Below, piece after piece: positions 34,634 through 47,817 of a stretch of 64,000 nucleotides of DNA. Both the position numbers and the translations under genes were made by a program. The first letter of the stretch is position 1; every line of letters starts with the position of its first letter. This stretch comes from Axinella damicornis (taxonomy: Eukaryota; Porifera; Demospongiae; Axinellida; Axinellidae), in NCBI GenBank assembly GCA_963931865.1, contig OZ007510.1:3004747-3068746 (forward strand), given 5' to 3'. The notes under the pieces were generated by a model. That model saw nothing but the letters and a program-made list of their open reading frames with translations, did not search any database and was not told where the DNA came from.

Positions 34634-37600
34634 CTATGTACAACACATTAAGAGTGCAACCACTCACCACATCCAGATTGACACGGTAACATTAGCGTGC
34701 AGCGCGCGAGATCAACTCAGAGGGACCCTTCATCTAAATGAGAAGAACCTCTGAAGTGAAACAGGCCAACAGACAGAACCTACGCACTGAGTATTAGATT
34801 GCTACAGTACATGTACATGCTACGTAGTTCTGAATGAATATGTGGATGTATACTGTGTGTGTATTTGTAACGATCGCGGGCCGAAGGCAACAAACAAGAA
34901 ATCTTTTCATCACAGAAGCTAACTACAAATCACTCAAACTCACAATCTAGCTAGAACTGAATACACGTGGTCCATTCATGATACAACAATGAGGCCGGCT
35001 AGCACCGCCAATGCGCGGGCCCACACCAACAAAAGAGTGATTACAATGGTAATCAACATACTCAGTCATTACATATTTTAATGCATGCCATGTGCTTTCC
35101 TATTTCATGAATACTGCAGGTTTGCTTTTCTAAGCAACATTGGAAGAAGCTGTTCAAACTGATGTCTCACTCTCTGGAGTCTGCTTTGAAGAGACTGAAA
35201 GGTACTGCATGTATCGTCATTGCATGCTACACAAGTGCATATGCATTTATTCCACAAGATGTAAATAAAAATTATGTGAAATGCTATGAATTTATGAGCA
35301 GTCCAGTTAAATGTATGTTATTCTGTCGAGGAGCCACAGATACCAGACAAGACCTGAAATTTGCTGATGCTTATAGCTGGAAGATATCTGCTATGTTGCT
35401 TTTTTTGTTGTTCAGGGCAGGAAGGAGACCACAGTAGGTCGCTAACTCCTCGGTGGAGCAACCTGAAGGAGAAGCTGAGTAAGCTGAGGAAGCAGATGAG
35501 CAAGACACAGGCTGCGTTTGCCTTTGCCTTTGTGGAGGTTAGCTAATGGTTACCGTCATGTTCAATCTGCTCACAGATTTGGCTCCAGAGAAATGCCTCT
35601 CTGCTGCAGAATCTCAGTTCTCACCGGTGCATCCTTGTCACTCCACTTGAATAGGCTGGCTGGCACCTTAATAGACCTTATTCCGCAAAAATGAAATTCC
35701 AGGTTTCCGTTGCTATGACAACAACAACCCCTTGTACCCATTGGTCACCATGCCGATAGGCTGCATCCCAGATTCGAAGTTAATAGGATGTATAGTGTCC
35801 AAGTTATGGCCTCCCAAAATTCAAGATTTTCCCATTGAAGCCCATACATAATCTGAATTTTTCTACTGGAGGCGCCTCCAGTAGAAAAATTCTTCCATTT
35901 GTATGGGCTTCAATGGGGAAATTCTGAAGTTTGAGAGGCTGTAACTCGGACACTATACATCCTATTTACTTCAAATCTGGGATGTAGCCTATCTGCATGG
36001 TGACCAATGGGTACAAGGGGTTGTTGTTGTCATAGCAATGGAAACCTGGAATTTCATTTTTGCGGAATAAGGTCTATTGCTTTGTGCTATGCGTGCAACT
36101 ATATATGTAGTTGAAGGATTTTCATGGGTTAATTTTTTGTTATGTAGAGCAGTTGTTGAAATTCTCCTGTCAGCTGGTGTATAATGCGTGTGCTTATATT
36201 CAGGGAGCTCTGGTGGAGGCTGTTTCTCAAGGATGGTGGATTCTTCTGGATGAGATCAACCTGGCCTCCGCAGAAACACTCCAGTGTCTGAGCAGTCTAT
36301 TGGAGGGACCTGAGGGCTCCTTCCTTCTGACAGAAAAAGGGTAGGGATAGGCCACCCTTAGTCTTGCTTTTGCATCTGTGTCAGCATATAGTTGAGACTT
36401 GAGTTCCACGGATATAGACACAGTGGAACGTCTGTAGTAAGGCCACCGTATAGTACATGTATATGCTACAAATTGGATAAACGATATTTGTGTCAGTCAC
36501 CACTGTTGGTTATAGGGTATCTAGCATCGGCAACTTGTGTTCATGACCTATGTATGTAAGGTTATCACATCGTCTACATATTAGCTCGTTGTCTTGATGT
36601 TCATGCAATCAGTTAGGTAATCTCCTTTTGCAAAACCTGGTGGTGCTTCTTGTGGCCCATCCAGGTTGCTTCACCTTGCTCCGGATAGCAGCTCTGCACA
36701 TGTGTCAGTGCCACGAAGATGAGATCACCTTTGGGTTGGTCGACCAAACCCATCTCCACATTGGTAGGAGCAACAGCTTGATGTACTCGGTGGGAGACCG
36801 TGGATGGTTGTCGCCAGCTTCCAGTCCTTTTCTTGAGACTCTGATGGCATCCGTCAAAGACTTAGACTTGATCCATTCGTTTTAGCAGCGGGTGTACAGA
36901 CTCGGGTTGATCTTTGACCAGCTGGCCCGATGCTGCTGCCTTCCGGCGGTAGTTGGTACAAGTTCATCAGTAACTGTGGGAATGAGCTCATTCCAAGCTA
37001 ACTTTGTCGCAGTTGGCAAGTCGGTGTCCACATGTATGAACTCACTTCAGGAGTGACCAATTCTCTGCTTGCTGTGATCCGAGTGGTTTTGTTCAGCACC
37101 CACACAGCACTCGAGGGCTGCTGTCCAACCACTGCTGTTGTACCCTTTGAAATACGAATGGCATTCCCTTGCTCTCTCTTGAGGTAGTGAATGAAGCGAG
37201 TCAGCTCTGTGTCAGTGAAACCGCATGTGAATCCTCCACCTTAGCCAAACGACTACATAACCCACGAGGGCCACTTAAACTGCCGGCTGATCCGTATGTT
37301 GTCAGCCATATACCCCAGCATTGCAGCGGAGATACATGTACCAATAATGCATAATATTATAGATTTATTTCTGTTTTGTATACATAGCACGTAACATAAA
37401 TTGTAAGCATTGGAACACCGGTCAAAGCAGAACATAACCGATAGCACATTGCTATTGTTTAGCAAGTACGTAGCTTGACGGGTACAGTATGCCTGGTATT
37501 CCTGTATTTCCATTTTCTTGCTGGCCATGTTGCCTTACTTAGCTGGAGAGCGAGCCGCAACGGTGTGAGGCGAGACATTTATCAGCATTATGGAATATGT

Positions 37601-40600
37601 GTGCTGTAGCTGGGACTGATATGTTACGATAAGCTCCTCCCACTTACTGTGGTTGTCGAGGTTCTAAAAGGAACTTCACTATCTTACACTCTCCCATTGC
37701 TGGGATCAATTCGTGAAGATCACTGTCGTTCAGTGCAAGGAAGGCTTTTCCATTGATCCTCTGCTCCTCATTGGTGTCAAGTGTCTCAATTCGTGAAGAT
37801 CGTCATCATTAAATAGTGCAAGGAAGGCTTTTTCCATTGATCCTCTGCTCCTCAATGGCGTCAAGACTTAGTGTCTCAATTCGTGAAGATCGTCATCATT
37901 AAATAGTGCAAGGAAGGCTTTTCCATTGATCCTTTGCTCCTCAATGGCGTCAAGTGTCTCAAGATCGTCATCATTTAGTTATTGCAAGGGAGGCTTTGAG
38001 CTGCCCCATCGGTGGTTCACCTGTTCTGTGATGGGGGTTGCCATAGGGCTCGTGGGGAGGGGGTTTTTCCATTGATCGTCTGCTCCTCAATCGTGTTGAA
38101 AGTGTCTTGCCTGCGACCGCAAGATGATGCACTGTGCTGCCAGTGCTGCTGTATGTTTCCCTTCAATTCCTCCATCGCCACACACTCCTGCACGAAGGCT
38201 AGCCTTTTCAAGGTCTGAACACTTACAATGGCTGCCCGTGTTTTTTTACTGAAACAAGGCAATGTTACTTTTCGTGTGTTGAAGACTGGCACCTGAATGG
38301 TGAGTAATACATTAGAATCGCACATACCATGCATATGATCGATTTCCTAGTCAACGGAGATGGCTAAAACGTTGACCTTGTCCATGGGAGCTATAGGTTT
38401 GCATACAAGTTTAGCATAGTAAGCATATTTACTTGATAGGCGAGAGTGAGCCCCATGCTATTGTTGTAGTCGAGTGGTGTCGATCTGTCTCCCACCATAA
38501 ACATCCCTTATGCAACCACGTTTGCCTCACAGTTAGCCCCCAACCCCCCGTGCACAGCATCTTACACTTTCATTTTGCATACCAAAGGCACATGTCACTC
38601 ACATTGGGCTCAAGAAGTTTTTGCTGTTTTTGCTTTGGGGCTGGACTGGAGTGTCTTGACCTGAGGCCTGATGGCTGAGTTCTCCTCCTCTACTGTCGTT
38701 CTAAAATTTATAGCAAAGCACTACTATCATTACCCTGCAGCTTATCAGATGGGTACATTTGTACTTGAACTGCGACTGAACTGCGACTGACTAACGATAG
38801 GCAAGGGCACTGCACTCCATTGGGTTAGCGCAGTAATAGTGAAATACTTCTAATATTATACATGTATGTTGCTCCCCCACCTTGTCTTCTCTGTGCATGA
38901 CGGAATCACCCCAGATATCTTTATGCAATGGAGTACAAGAGCTTCTCGAAGTGTAGCCTGACCCTTTTGTAAAACTCTTCATTTTCTTGTCCTTTTCTCT
39001 GACCCTCTTCTTCCACGGATCAAGACCCACACATTCTTTATGTAACCATCCTGACACATATCGCACTGCACCATCATCACCTTAGTAGGCTCATTGGGCA
39101 TTCTGCACTTGTATCGATTGCCAAGAGGAATTCTTCTATTTCACACCTGTCTATTCACTTATACCTTTTTGGGGATCTCTACATCCTCCCATCTGGGGCT
39201 GGCAGGATTGGAAAACTTCAGAAACTTGCTCACGTCGACTGCAATTGCTTCACACCAAACTTCAACCTTGGAAGACTGAAAAACACCTGGAAAATCAACC
39301 TAGCCTTAACTGAAACCGAAAAACACCTGGAAAATCAACCTAGCCTTAACTGAAACTCTGTAGCTAGCATGTGGATGCTTCATAATGGTAGCTGATAGCT
39401 ATAAGCAACGCTTGATAATATGGGAGTCGATAATATGGGATTCGTATAACAAATTTTGGCTTAGCCGCTAGTGGGAGCTCTTGGTCTGGTTCAGCTGGGT
39501 AGTAATGCTCTTGGTCTAGTTGTGGTAAATGTGGCAGCTGGGTAGTAATGCTCTTGGTCTGGTTGTGGTAAATCTGGCCGCTGGGTAGCTGGGTAGTAAG
39601 TTACCGCTCTTGGTCTGGTTGTGGTAAATCTGGCAGCTGGGTAGTATTAATGTAAGGCTATAGTATTGGTCATACATGCTGTACATGCAGATTAATTGTC
39701 TGCTTGCAATATGGTTATGAATAAACGTGCTTGCGGCTTGCCTTGTTGACAGACCTCAAGAAACGGTGTGGTGTGCCTCACGCTGCTGCAGGGATGAAAT
39801 TCTCAGGCATGAATGATTGGATCGCCTGGCAAAGATCAAACATTGCCTTCCTTCATCAAGTGGTGTGACTGGGGGGGGGGGGGGGGGGGGGGGGGGTAAA
39901 GCCTGATGGTCCTTCCAGCCACTTTGAGATCAAGGGAGGCGTCCACACTATTAGATACACATGACCTGTGATAGCAGCCTTCTGCTTAGTGTTTCCACAC
40001 CCAGAGTTCATTACTGTGTTCCTGCTGATGTGGCTTCCTCTGTTCCGGCATCTAACTGTCTTCTTTGACTATTATCAGGTGTGGTTTCAGAATCGCAGAG
40101 CTCGATTTCGAAAGCAGGAGCGCATAGGCTGTGTTTGTTTCCGCAGCAAATGATCGCCGGAGGCGCTTACAAGAGGTGGTACAAGACAGCACAGTGCTAT
40201 ATCAGTAGTGAAATCAGATTGAACTATATAGTCTATGAGAGACTTCCCCCTTTAGATGTCATCTATGCAATTATTAGGTATACTTTAGGCAGGGGGGCGG
40301 GGCCCTACATGCATGAGTCTGGCTCCCATGCACCCAGCCACAGCACCATCTTCTTTATATATAGCCGCCAGGAAAATATAGAATTCAAATACATGCGCAA
40401 ACTGTTCATACTTCGCCCTCGGACTCGGTCGGTTTACTGCCATAAATCCCTGGTGACCGGGCTCTAACTATTACTTATTATGAGCTGTTTACTGTTGACT
40501 ATACTATGTGCAGTGTCAATTTGGTTTTGGTTGTATATACAATCATGTACATGTATGTCTACCTCATGTTCTACCAATGCAGTGACTCTAAGATGGTGGA

Positions 40601-41949
40601 GAGGCATCCGAACTTCCGGCTGTTCTGCTGTATGAACCCTGCCACTGACATTGGGAAGAAGGCAATGCCACAGAGCATTAGAAGCAGGTAACTGGATCCA
40701 GCACCTGGTAACGACCGTATGTCGCTTGGTATTGTTTTTGTGACTACGTCAACCTCTGCTACTGCTAGTATAGTATAACATATAAAACTGAGTACTATTG
40801 ATGGTCTTTCTGCTTTAGTTTCACTTCTTTTACAACATGTAACCATCTATGTTTCTGAGAAACGTTTGCTCTTCATGGTATTCTATTGCAATGAATTACG
40901 AAGAGCATCCACTAGCTATGAACTCATGTAAACAGGTGTGCAAGTAATTGTTTGCTGTTGCTCTGTAGGTTTACTGAGTTCTTTGTGGATGAACTACAGA
41001 GTACAGAGGATCTGAGGTTGCTGGTGCTCAACTACTTGAAGGATGTTTCACCCAAACCAACAGTGGCTGATGGGATCATCAAGTAAGATTTTACAAAGCG
41101 GTTAAAATGCTTCCTTAGTCTGCACTTACTAGCAAACTGAGTGAGCATGCGTTAAGCATGTAGCTATTATGACCCAACACATACAGTAGAGAAAGGTGCT
41201 TACGTCTCTTCTGATTGTGTGAACACACCCATAGTGCCCTGCTGTGTTCGATGATTTTGTAGCACTTACGTAGGATGACTGCCAGGCATTGCCATACTGG
41301 CACGATGGACAGACCAGCCACAATGGATTTCAGACCTAGAAATGTTGGTTCCTGGTTGTTTCATGATACAAGATTTGCACAGAAAACCACTCAAAATCTG
41401 GTGCAACAACCTACAGCAAGTGAAATTTGATAGCACGTGTCTTGTTCTAATTATGGCACACCTCTCACCATTGCAGGTTGTACCGTTCAGCAAAGGAACT
41501 GGCACTGAACAGACTTCAAGATGGGACTGGGCGCAAACCACATTATAGGTACAAGCTGCAGAAGTATATCAACCACTTAACACGATATTTTATGTCCTGG
41601 TTGCCAAAGCACTAGCTTACAGCCATCAGTGCGTGAATATGAGCCGTAGAAAGTGACCCATTTCATTGAAGCACCACTTGATCGTGATCAGTGATTGATG
41701 GATGCTGATGTGCCTAACAATTCTAGATTTATCCTACATTTGTCACAATTCTTATAGTCTGTATGCTTTATCTTCTTCAGCCTACGAAGTTTGTGCAGGG
41801 CTTTGGTGTACGCTGCTAACAACTACTGTGGAATGTTCTTGAGATCACTTTATGAGGTACGTGTTGGGAAATGGGAGTGTTATATGCATACTTAACCACC
41901 ACCAGATTTAGATGGCTCTCTCTACTTGATAATTATATTCCCATCTCCT

Positions 41950-41980
<31 letters not shown>

Positions 41981-44900
41981 TTGTCTGTGACATTGCATTG
42001 CACCTGTTGCCAAACTGCTAGCGAGGCTACTAATTGTGTTGTGTGTGTGGCCACATAATGTATGTATAGTTGTAATGTTCACCTATATCAGTAGTGTGGA
42101 TATGGCTGTGCATTAATTCTGTAATATCCCACGCTTTGTACTCTACTACCAGGGATTTTGCATGAGCTTCTTCACAGAGGTGTGCACGGATCACCACCAC
42201 CTTGTAACAACAGAGATCCAGCGCTGCCTTAACATTTCGGATAGCTGCATATCTGGCAGAATGTCCTGCCCGAAGGAACAACATTGTGTGCAGGTGGAGG
42301 GGTTTTGGCTTCCTGTTGGGTCTGAGATCCCACTGGTACCTGAGGACTATATCTTGACGGGAAGTGTGAAGAGAAACTTGAAGAACCTGGCCAGGGTAGT
42401 TTCGGCTAGGTGAGTTGGATACACACGTAATCTGAATGTCTTTCACACTTTCCAGAGTACTGCTGCCACCACCTATACCTCCTGTGTGATGCTATCCAAA
42501 TTTTCTCTTGTCTTACTTGTCTGCCGACTAAAGTGTGTGCGTCTTGTCCTACAATTGTGGAGTCTTGATTCTCCCCATGCAAGCTCAAACCCTAATATGG
42601 CATACTACTGTATATAGTACATGTTCCTTGACTAGGCACTACCGTACTTGTAAGTTCTCGGGAAATATCAACAGTAAATACCTGTTGTTGTTTTGCCAGT
42701 GGAAGGAAGTTGTCCCGTAATGATTCATATCCAGGCAACACCCAGTGCTTCTGCAGGGTCCTACCTCAGCCGGCAAGACCAGCCTGATACAGTATCTGGC
42801 GAGGGTTACTGGACACCGGTGCTTGAGGATCAACAACCACGAGCACACAGACCTGCAGGAGTATGTTGGCATGTACACTGCCAGCAGCAGCGGCCAGCTG
42901 ATATTCCAAGAAGGTACTTATGTCATTCGTGTAGATCCTGAAAACCTAGAAGGGTTTGTGATCGGCTGTCGATAACTCATGGCTGTTAAGGAGATGCTTG
43001 CTATATGACGATTTGTCTCTCACACAAGTCGTGCAAATCCCGCAATCAACTCGCTCAAATTGTGCAAATCCCAATGCATCCTTCTACTTTATTGTTGAAC
43101 ACTTACTTTACTCTTCCTATTGCGGGTGCACAAGAAAATTATAGGAACCATCCATGTCATCTGAAATACATTGAGAATGTTATTTAGCACTGAATACCAG
43201 TCTCCATTCTCGATGGACTTACCGCTTAACTCCTCAAGGAAGATCTTCGAGGCTAGGATTAATCCCAAAGCTCTTATCATGAAGCCTTGTCTGGGATCAA
43301 AATTGCTCGAGCATGTTTGTTGAAGCAGTCCTCATGTATATTTGTTCAGGTGTGCTTGTGGATGCTATGAGAAATGGGTACTGGATTATCCTGGATGAGC
43401 TCAACCTGGCTCCCACAGATGTTCTGGAAGCACTCAACCGGGTAAAGAAGTTGGTGTATTCACGTGTGATGGTGCGCAAATTCCTAGATTGTGCTGAACA
43501 GTGATCTGAAGTCATTCCACCACTCTCAGCAAGACTATGTAGTCACTAGTGTTGAGTTTGCTCTTGTGGGCTCCGTCCACCAACTTTTCTGAATGATTTA
43601 CGCTGTAATTTCATGCTGAGATTTTGATTCTATAATCTTCCATGCGTAGGTTTTGGATGACAACCGAGAGCTATTCATTCCCGAGACTCAAGAGTTAGTG
43701 AAGGCCCATTCCCACTTCCTGCTCTTTGGAGCACAGAATCCACCTGGTCTGTATGGAGGCAGGAAGGTACGTATGGTAGATATACTCAGACCATGCAACG
43801 CTACAGCATACACATGGATCATTGTGTGTGATTGTATGGGCTCATTTGTGTTCCCTTAATTCCCAGGTTCTGTCTCGAGCGTTCCGTAACCGTTTCATTG
43901 AGCTCCACTTTGATGACATCCCAGCTGTGGAGCTGGTGACTATCTTGCACCAAGGGTCCCAGCTGCCCCAGTCGTATGCGAAGAAAATGGTAGCAGTTAT
44001 GAAGGAACTTCAGGTTAGTTGTGGTCACTGAATTGCCGTGTGCAGTGACAGAACTGTTCCACTTCAAGCAATGAATACTGGAGATGTGCTGTAGGTACAT
44101 ATACCGTAGTCTCTCGAAAATACGCCCATGGGCGATGAATTTAGAATCTGCTCAAAGAGGGGGATGGGCGTATTTTCGAGGACCCTTCTCCCGAAAATAG
44201 GCCCACCCTTGACTCGAAAGTAGGCCCACCCAATTCGAAAGTAGGCCCACCCAAGTACATGCGTACTATACGAGTGCAATACTGCAACAGTCATTCTAGC
44301 AAGGCTTAACTACTACTAGTCCCGGAGTTTCTTGGTGAGCAGGAACAATCTCTTCGTGTGAGTAGCTACAGGAACAGCAAACAGGACACAGCAGGACTGC
44401 TTGAATGACGTAGAGTGCGCAGACTATCTTCGGGACTTGCCGATTGCTGCTGCTGCTTCCTAGAAATCCGTAGTGCGCTGCTAGTGCTACGCTAAGGCGA
44501 TTGCACACGCGAAGACAAACATGCAATGCACAGCGCGTGCACGGTCTCATGTCATGCATTCAGTACACAGCTGATTATGCAATGGCATGCAACATAATGA
44601 AATTCATTGCAAATAGTACCGCGAGAGCCAGCCTTCATTTCTTAGTCCAACCTCTTTGACAGTGCTTCTTCCGGAGCTATCCAAGTGCTTTTCCTGTTCG
44701 AGCTAATAGGGTGGGCGTACTTTCGAGTAATAAATGACCCTTTGCAGCAACTTGTCCCGAAAAAGGGGGGTGGGCGTATTTTCGAGGGTGGGCGTATTTT
44801 CGAGAGACTACGGTACATGTTTGTATTTCTATTGCTCAGCAAAGACGATCCTACTCTGGTGTATTTGCTGGCAAGTATGGACTCATCACCCTCCGTGACC

Positions 44901-47781
44901 TGTTTCGGTGGGCGGAGAGGTACAGAAAATCTGTGAATGCTGAGAAAACCTTTTATGACTGGGAGCAACAACTGGCTGAAGACGGTACGTATGTGTATGC
45001 AGTTATATGCGTGTGTACTACCAGTAGCTACCTAGCAGCTACATTGGTTTTGCTCGCAGCATTATTTCATGGCATCTACGTTCTGATATATTTTTCTGGT
45101 TGTTGAATGGCAGATCAAGAATTTGCGTGCATATGCAAAGCGGGCCATGGCCATGTCTTAGGTCCCTCTCTGCTTCAATTATTTCTGCATGCATTTGGGG
45201 TCATTCACCAGCCAGGAAAGTGGTCCATCCTTTCCATTCCGTTCCTGCCTAGCTGTGCATGAGGAATCGAATCACGCTGGGAACAAAGCCGATTGCAGTG
45301 ATTGCGTATTCCTGAAACTTACATGTCAAAGGTCAGGTGTGAACTGAGCCCATCATTGTGTCCCCCTCAGGTTTCATGCTGCTTGGAGGAAGGTTGCGAA
45401 ACCCTGTGGAAGAAGTAGTGATTCAAGAAGTGATCCAGAAACACTTTAAGCGACCATTGACACCGTCCCTTCTCTTTGGTCATGATGGAGGAGAGGGTAG
45501 CCTGACAAACAAGCAGACCCTACAGCTTCTGAAAGGGCCTCCTCCTCAGGATTTCAGCCATCTGGTTTGGACCCCTGAGCTACTGAAGATGGCAGTGTTG
45601 TTGTACAGGGCTTTGCAGTTTGACGAGCCGGTACTGTTGGTTGGAAACACTGGGTAAGAGTATGCACTGCCTGTGGCCATCTCAGTATGTAAGTATAGTG
45701 TTTGAATCTGCTGTACTTCACATACAGTGTGTAATTGCTTAGTTGATACTGCCATTTGTTGGTGATGAGGTGGTGCCTCTGATGCAAAAGTTATCAATTA
45801 GTTTGCTAGGCTAGCTGCTGTTGTAGTCACCCACTCTGCAAAGGCTGTACAAGGACCGTGTATCACCTCTGTCCACACATTGCAGTATCTATGCATGGAG
45901 CAGATTTGCACTAAATAAGCGCATAAATAGCCACCTCCAAAGTTCCAATACTGGAGAAAGCTTTATGAAATGAAATTTAATGGCAAGGCTGTTTGTTGTT
46001 TGCATCCTTGATGTACAGGTATATTCACCTGGCTCTGGCGCGTATCAGTGGTTGTCAGTGTATGTCCAATACCGGAGAATTCTTTGCTTCACTGTATGAC
46101 AGGTGTGGCAAAACTACTCTCTGCCACTTGTTTGCATCTCTGCTTGGAAGGGATCTGTCCTCCATCAACTGCCACATGCATACTGAGGCGGCTGATTTCC
46201 TGGGAGGACTAAGGCCAGTTAGGACCAGGACTGACACTGACGTGAGTGACTTCAATTAACAAGAGAATGTAGTAGTTACCTGCTCATCTCTCTCAACCTC
46301 ATGGCTATATGCATATAGGGAAATCGAACTTTTATATCATACGTAGGACTCCATGTGAGGAAATCTGCTTTGCTGTCATGCAGAGTGCATACTCAACTGT
46401 GACACTATACTATGTTCCTTCTCAAACTGATGGTTTCTCAGTTGGCTCCTGCATGAAACTCCTCAGTTGCCAACTTAAAAGCTTGCAGATATTTGACTAA
46501 GTGCTTTTCTTCAGAAATAAAAGTAATGTAAAGCCATTGTAGCCATGCTGTAAGATATGCAGCACTAGAAGTCAAATATTAATCCTTGTTTGATTTGGCC
46601 TTTTGTAACACTGCCTGACCCATTTGCTCACATTATAGGGTGGCATCAAGTCAGCTCTGTTTGAGTGGACTGATGGCATTATCGTACAAGCAATGAAGAA
46701 TGGCAGCTGTGTGTTGATAGATGAGATCTCGCTGGCTGAGGATGCTGTCTTGGAGCGTTTGAACTCTGTCCTTGAGCCGGAGAGGAAGCTACTTGTGGCA
46801 GAAAGAAGCAGGCAGAAAGGAGAGGTCTATGAGATAGTTGCACAGGACGGATTTGCTCTCATGGCCACCATGAACCCTGGAGGGGATTATGGCAAGAAAG
46901 AGGTAAGTGGGTGCTAGCCTCGTTCCCAGGCCGCGTGGGAACGAGGCTAAGTGGGTGCACGCTCAATCGTCGTCTATACGTCGGTACTATTAAGAAATCC
47001 TTGTAGCTGGAGAGAGAACCATGAGTTGCAGTATCTACACTATCCATACTGGTATATTAGGATGGGGTTGCAACATCAGAATTGATTCCCATGACACTCA
47101 ATTTTATAGTCTTGGCAAAGCAATTGATAATCTGGGAGCACTGACATAGCAGCCATAGGCACAAGGGGCTAAGCAAACTCTGGAAGCCAGTCGTGATTGT
47201 CAGTTACCAGAAGTGTGCAATTTTCATGTTTGTAGCTGTCTCCAGCCTTGCGGAATCGATTTGTGGAAATTTGGTGCCCAAGTGCTTCAGGCAGGGAAGG
47301 ATACTTGCAGATCATTGAACACAACCTTGTTACTGAACTAGGTCCTCCAAACTCAGGTATGCATACTCATCATTTGGTGTTTGCAAGAAGGTAATATGCA
47401 CATCTCTCTTTACGTAGCCATAACTTGGAGCTCTCTGATGATGGATTTTATTGAATGGCTGAAGAAGACTGTACTTTTGTCTAGGTAATCAGTAATACTA
47501 CGGTTGTCACGCATACATTAGCCTCATTCCCAGACCTACCCCGTTTTTTCTGTTCTCCGGTTTGCGTTGACAGATGCGGAAGAGCGGCATAGCGAAAACA
47601 GGGATGGCCTGGTATTATCCATCACGTGATTGATGTCAGGTGGACGTGGCCCAACAGCAAATAAGTTTAAAAACTGGCCAATGAAGTTGTGTAGATCATC
47701 TGAGAGTCTCGAATAGCCGTGGAGCGTTCGAACCGAGCCGACTAGATGGTGAACTGCTTCAGGACCTGCTGAAACGACTAC

Positions 47782-47817
<36 letters not shown>

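Larger units (their letters stand above)
36341..40582. other. 4.2-kb MDN1 intron with gene and repeat fragments
   Basis: Contains, in order: a minus-strand degenerate coding stretch (36.65-37.55 kb; WSKINPSLYTRC-like text seen in a broken frame), an amplified SAM-like segment (37.69-38.33 kb), a PHD-like piece (38.8-39.1 kb), short triplicated 'gctcttggtctggttgtggtaaat' words (39476-39640), a 26-bp poly-G run (39871-39896) and a homeobox exon fragment (40079-40153). Confidence 0.6.
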
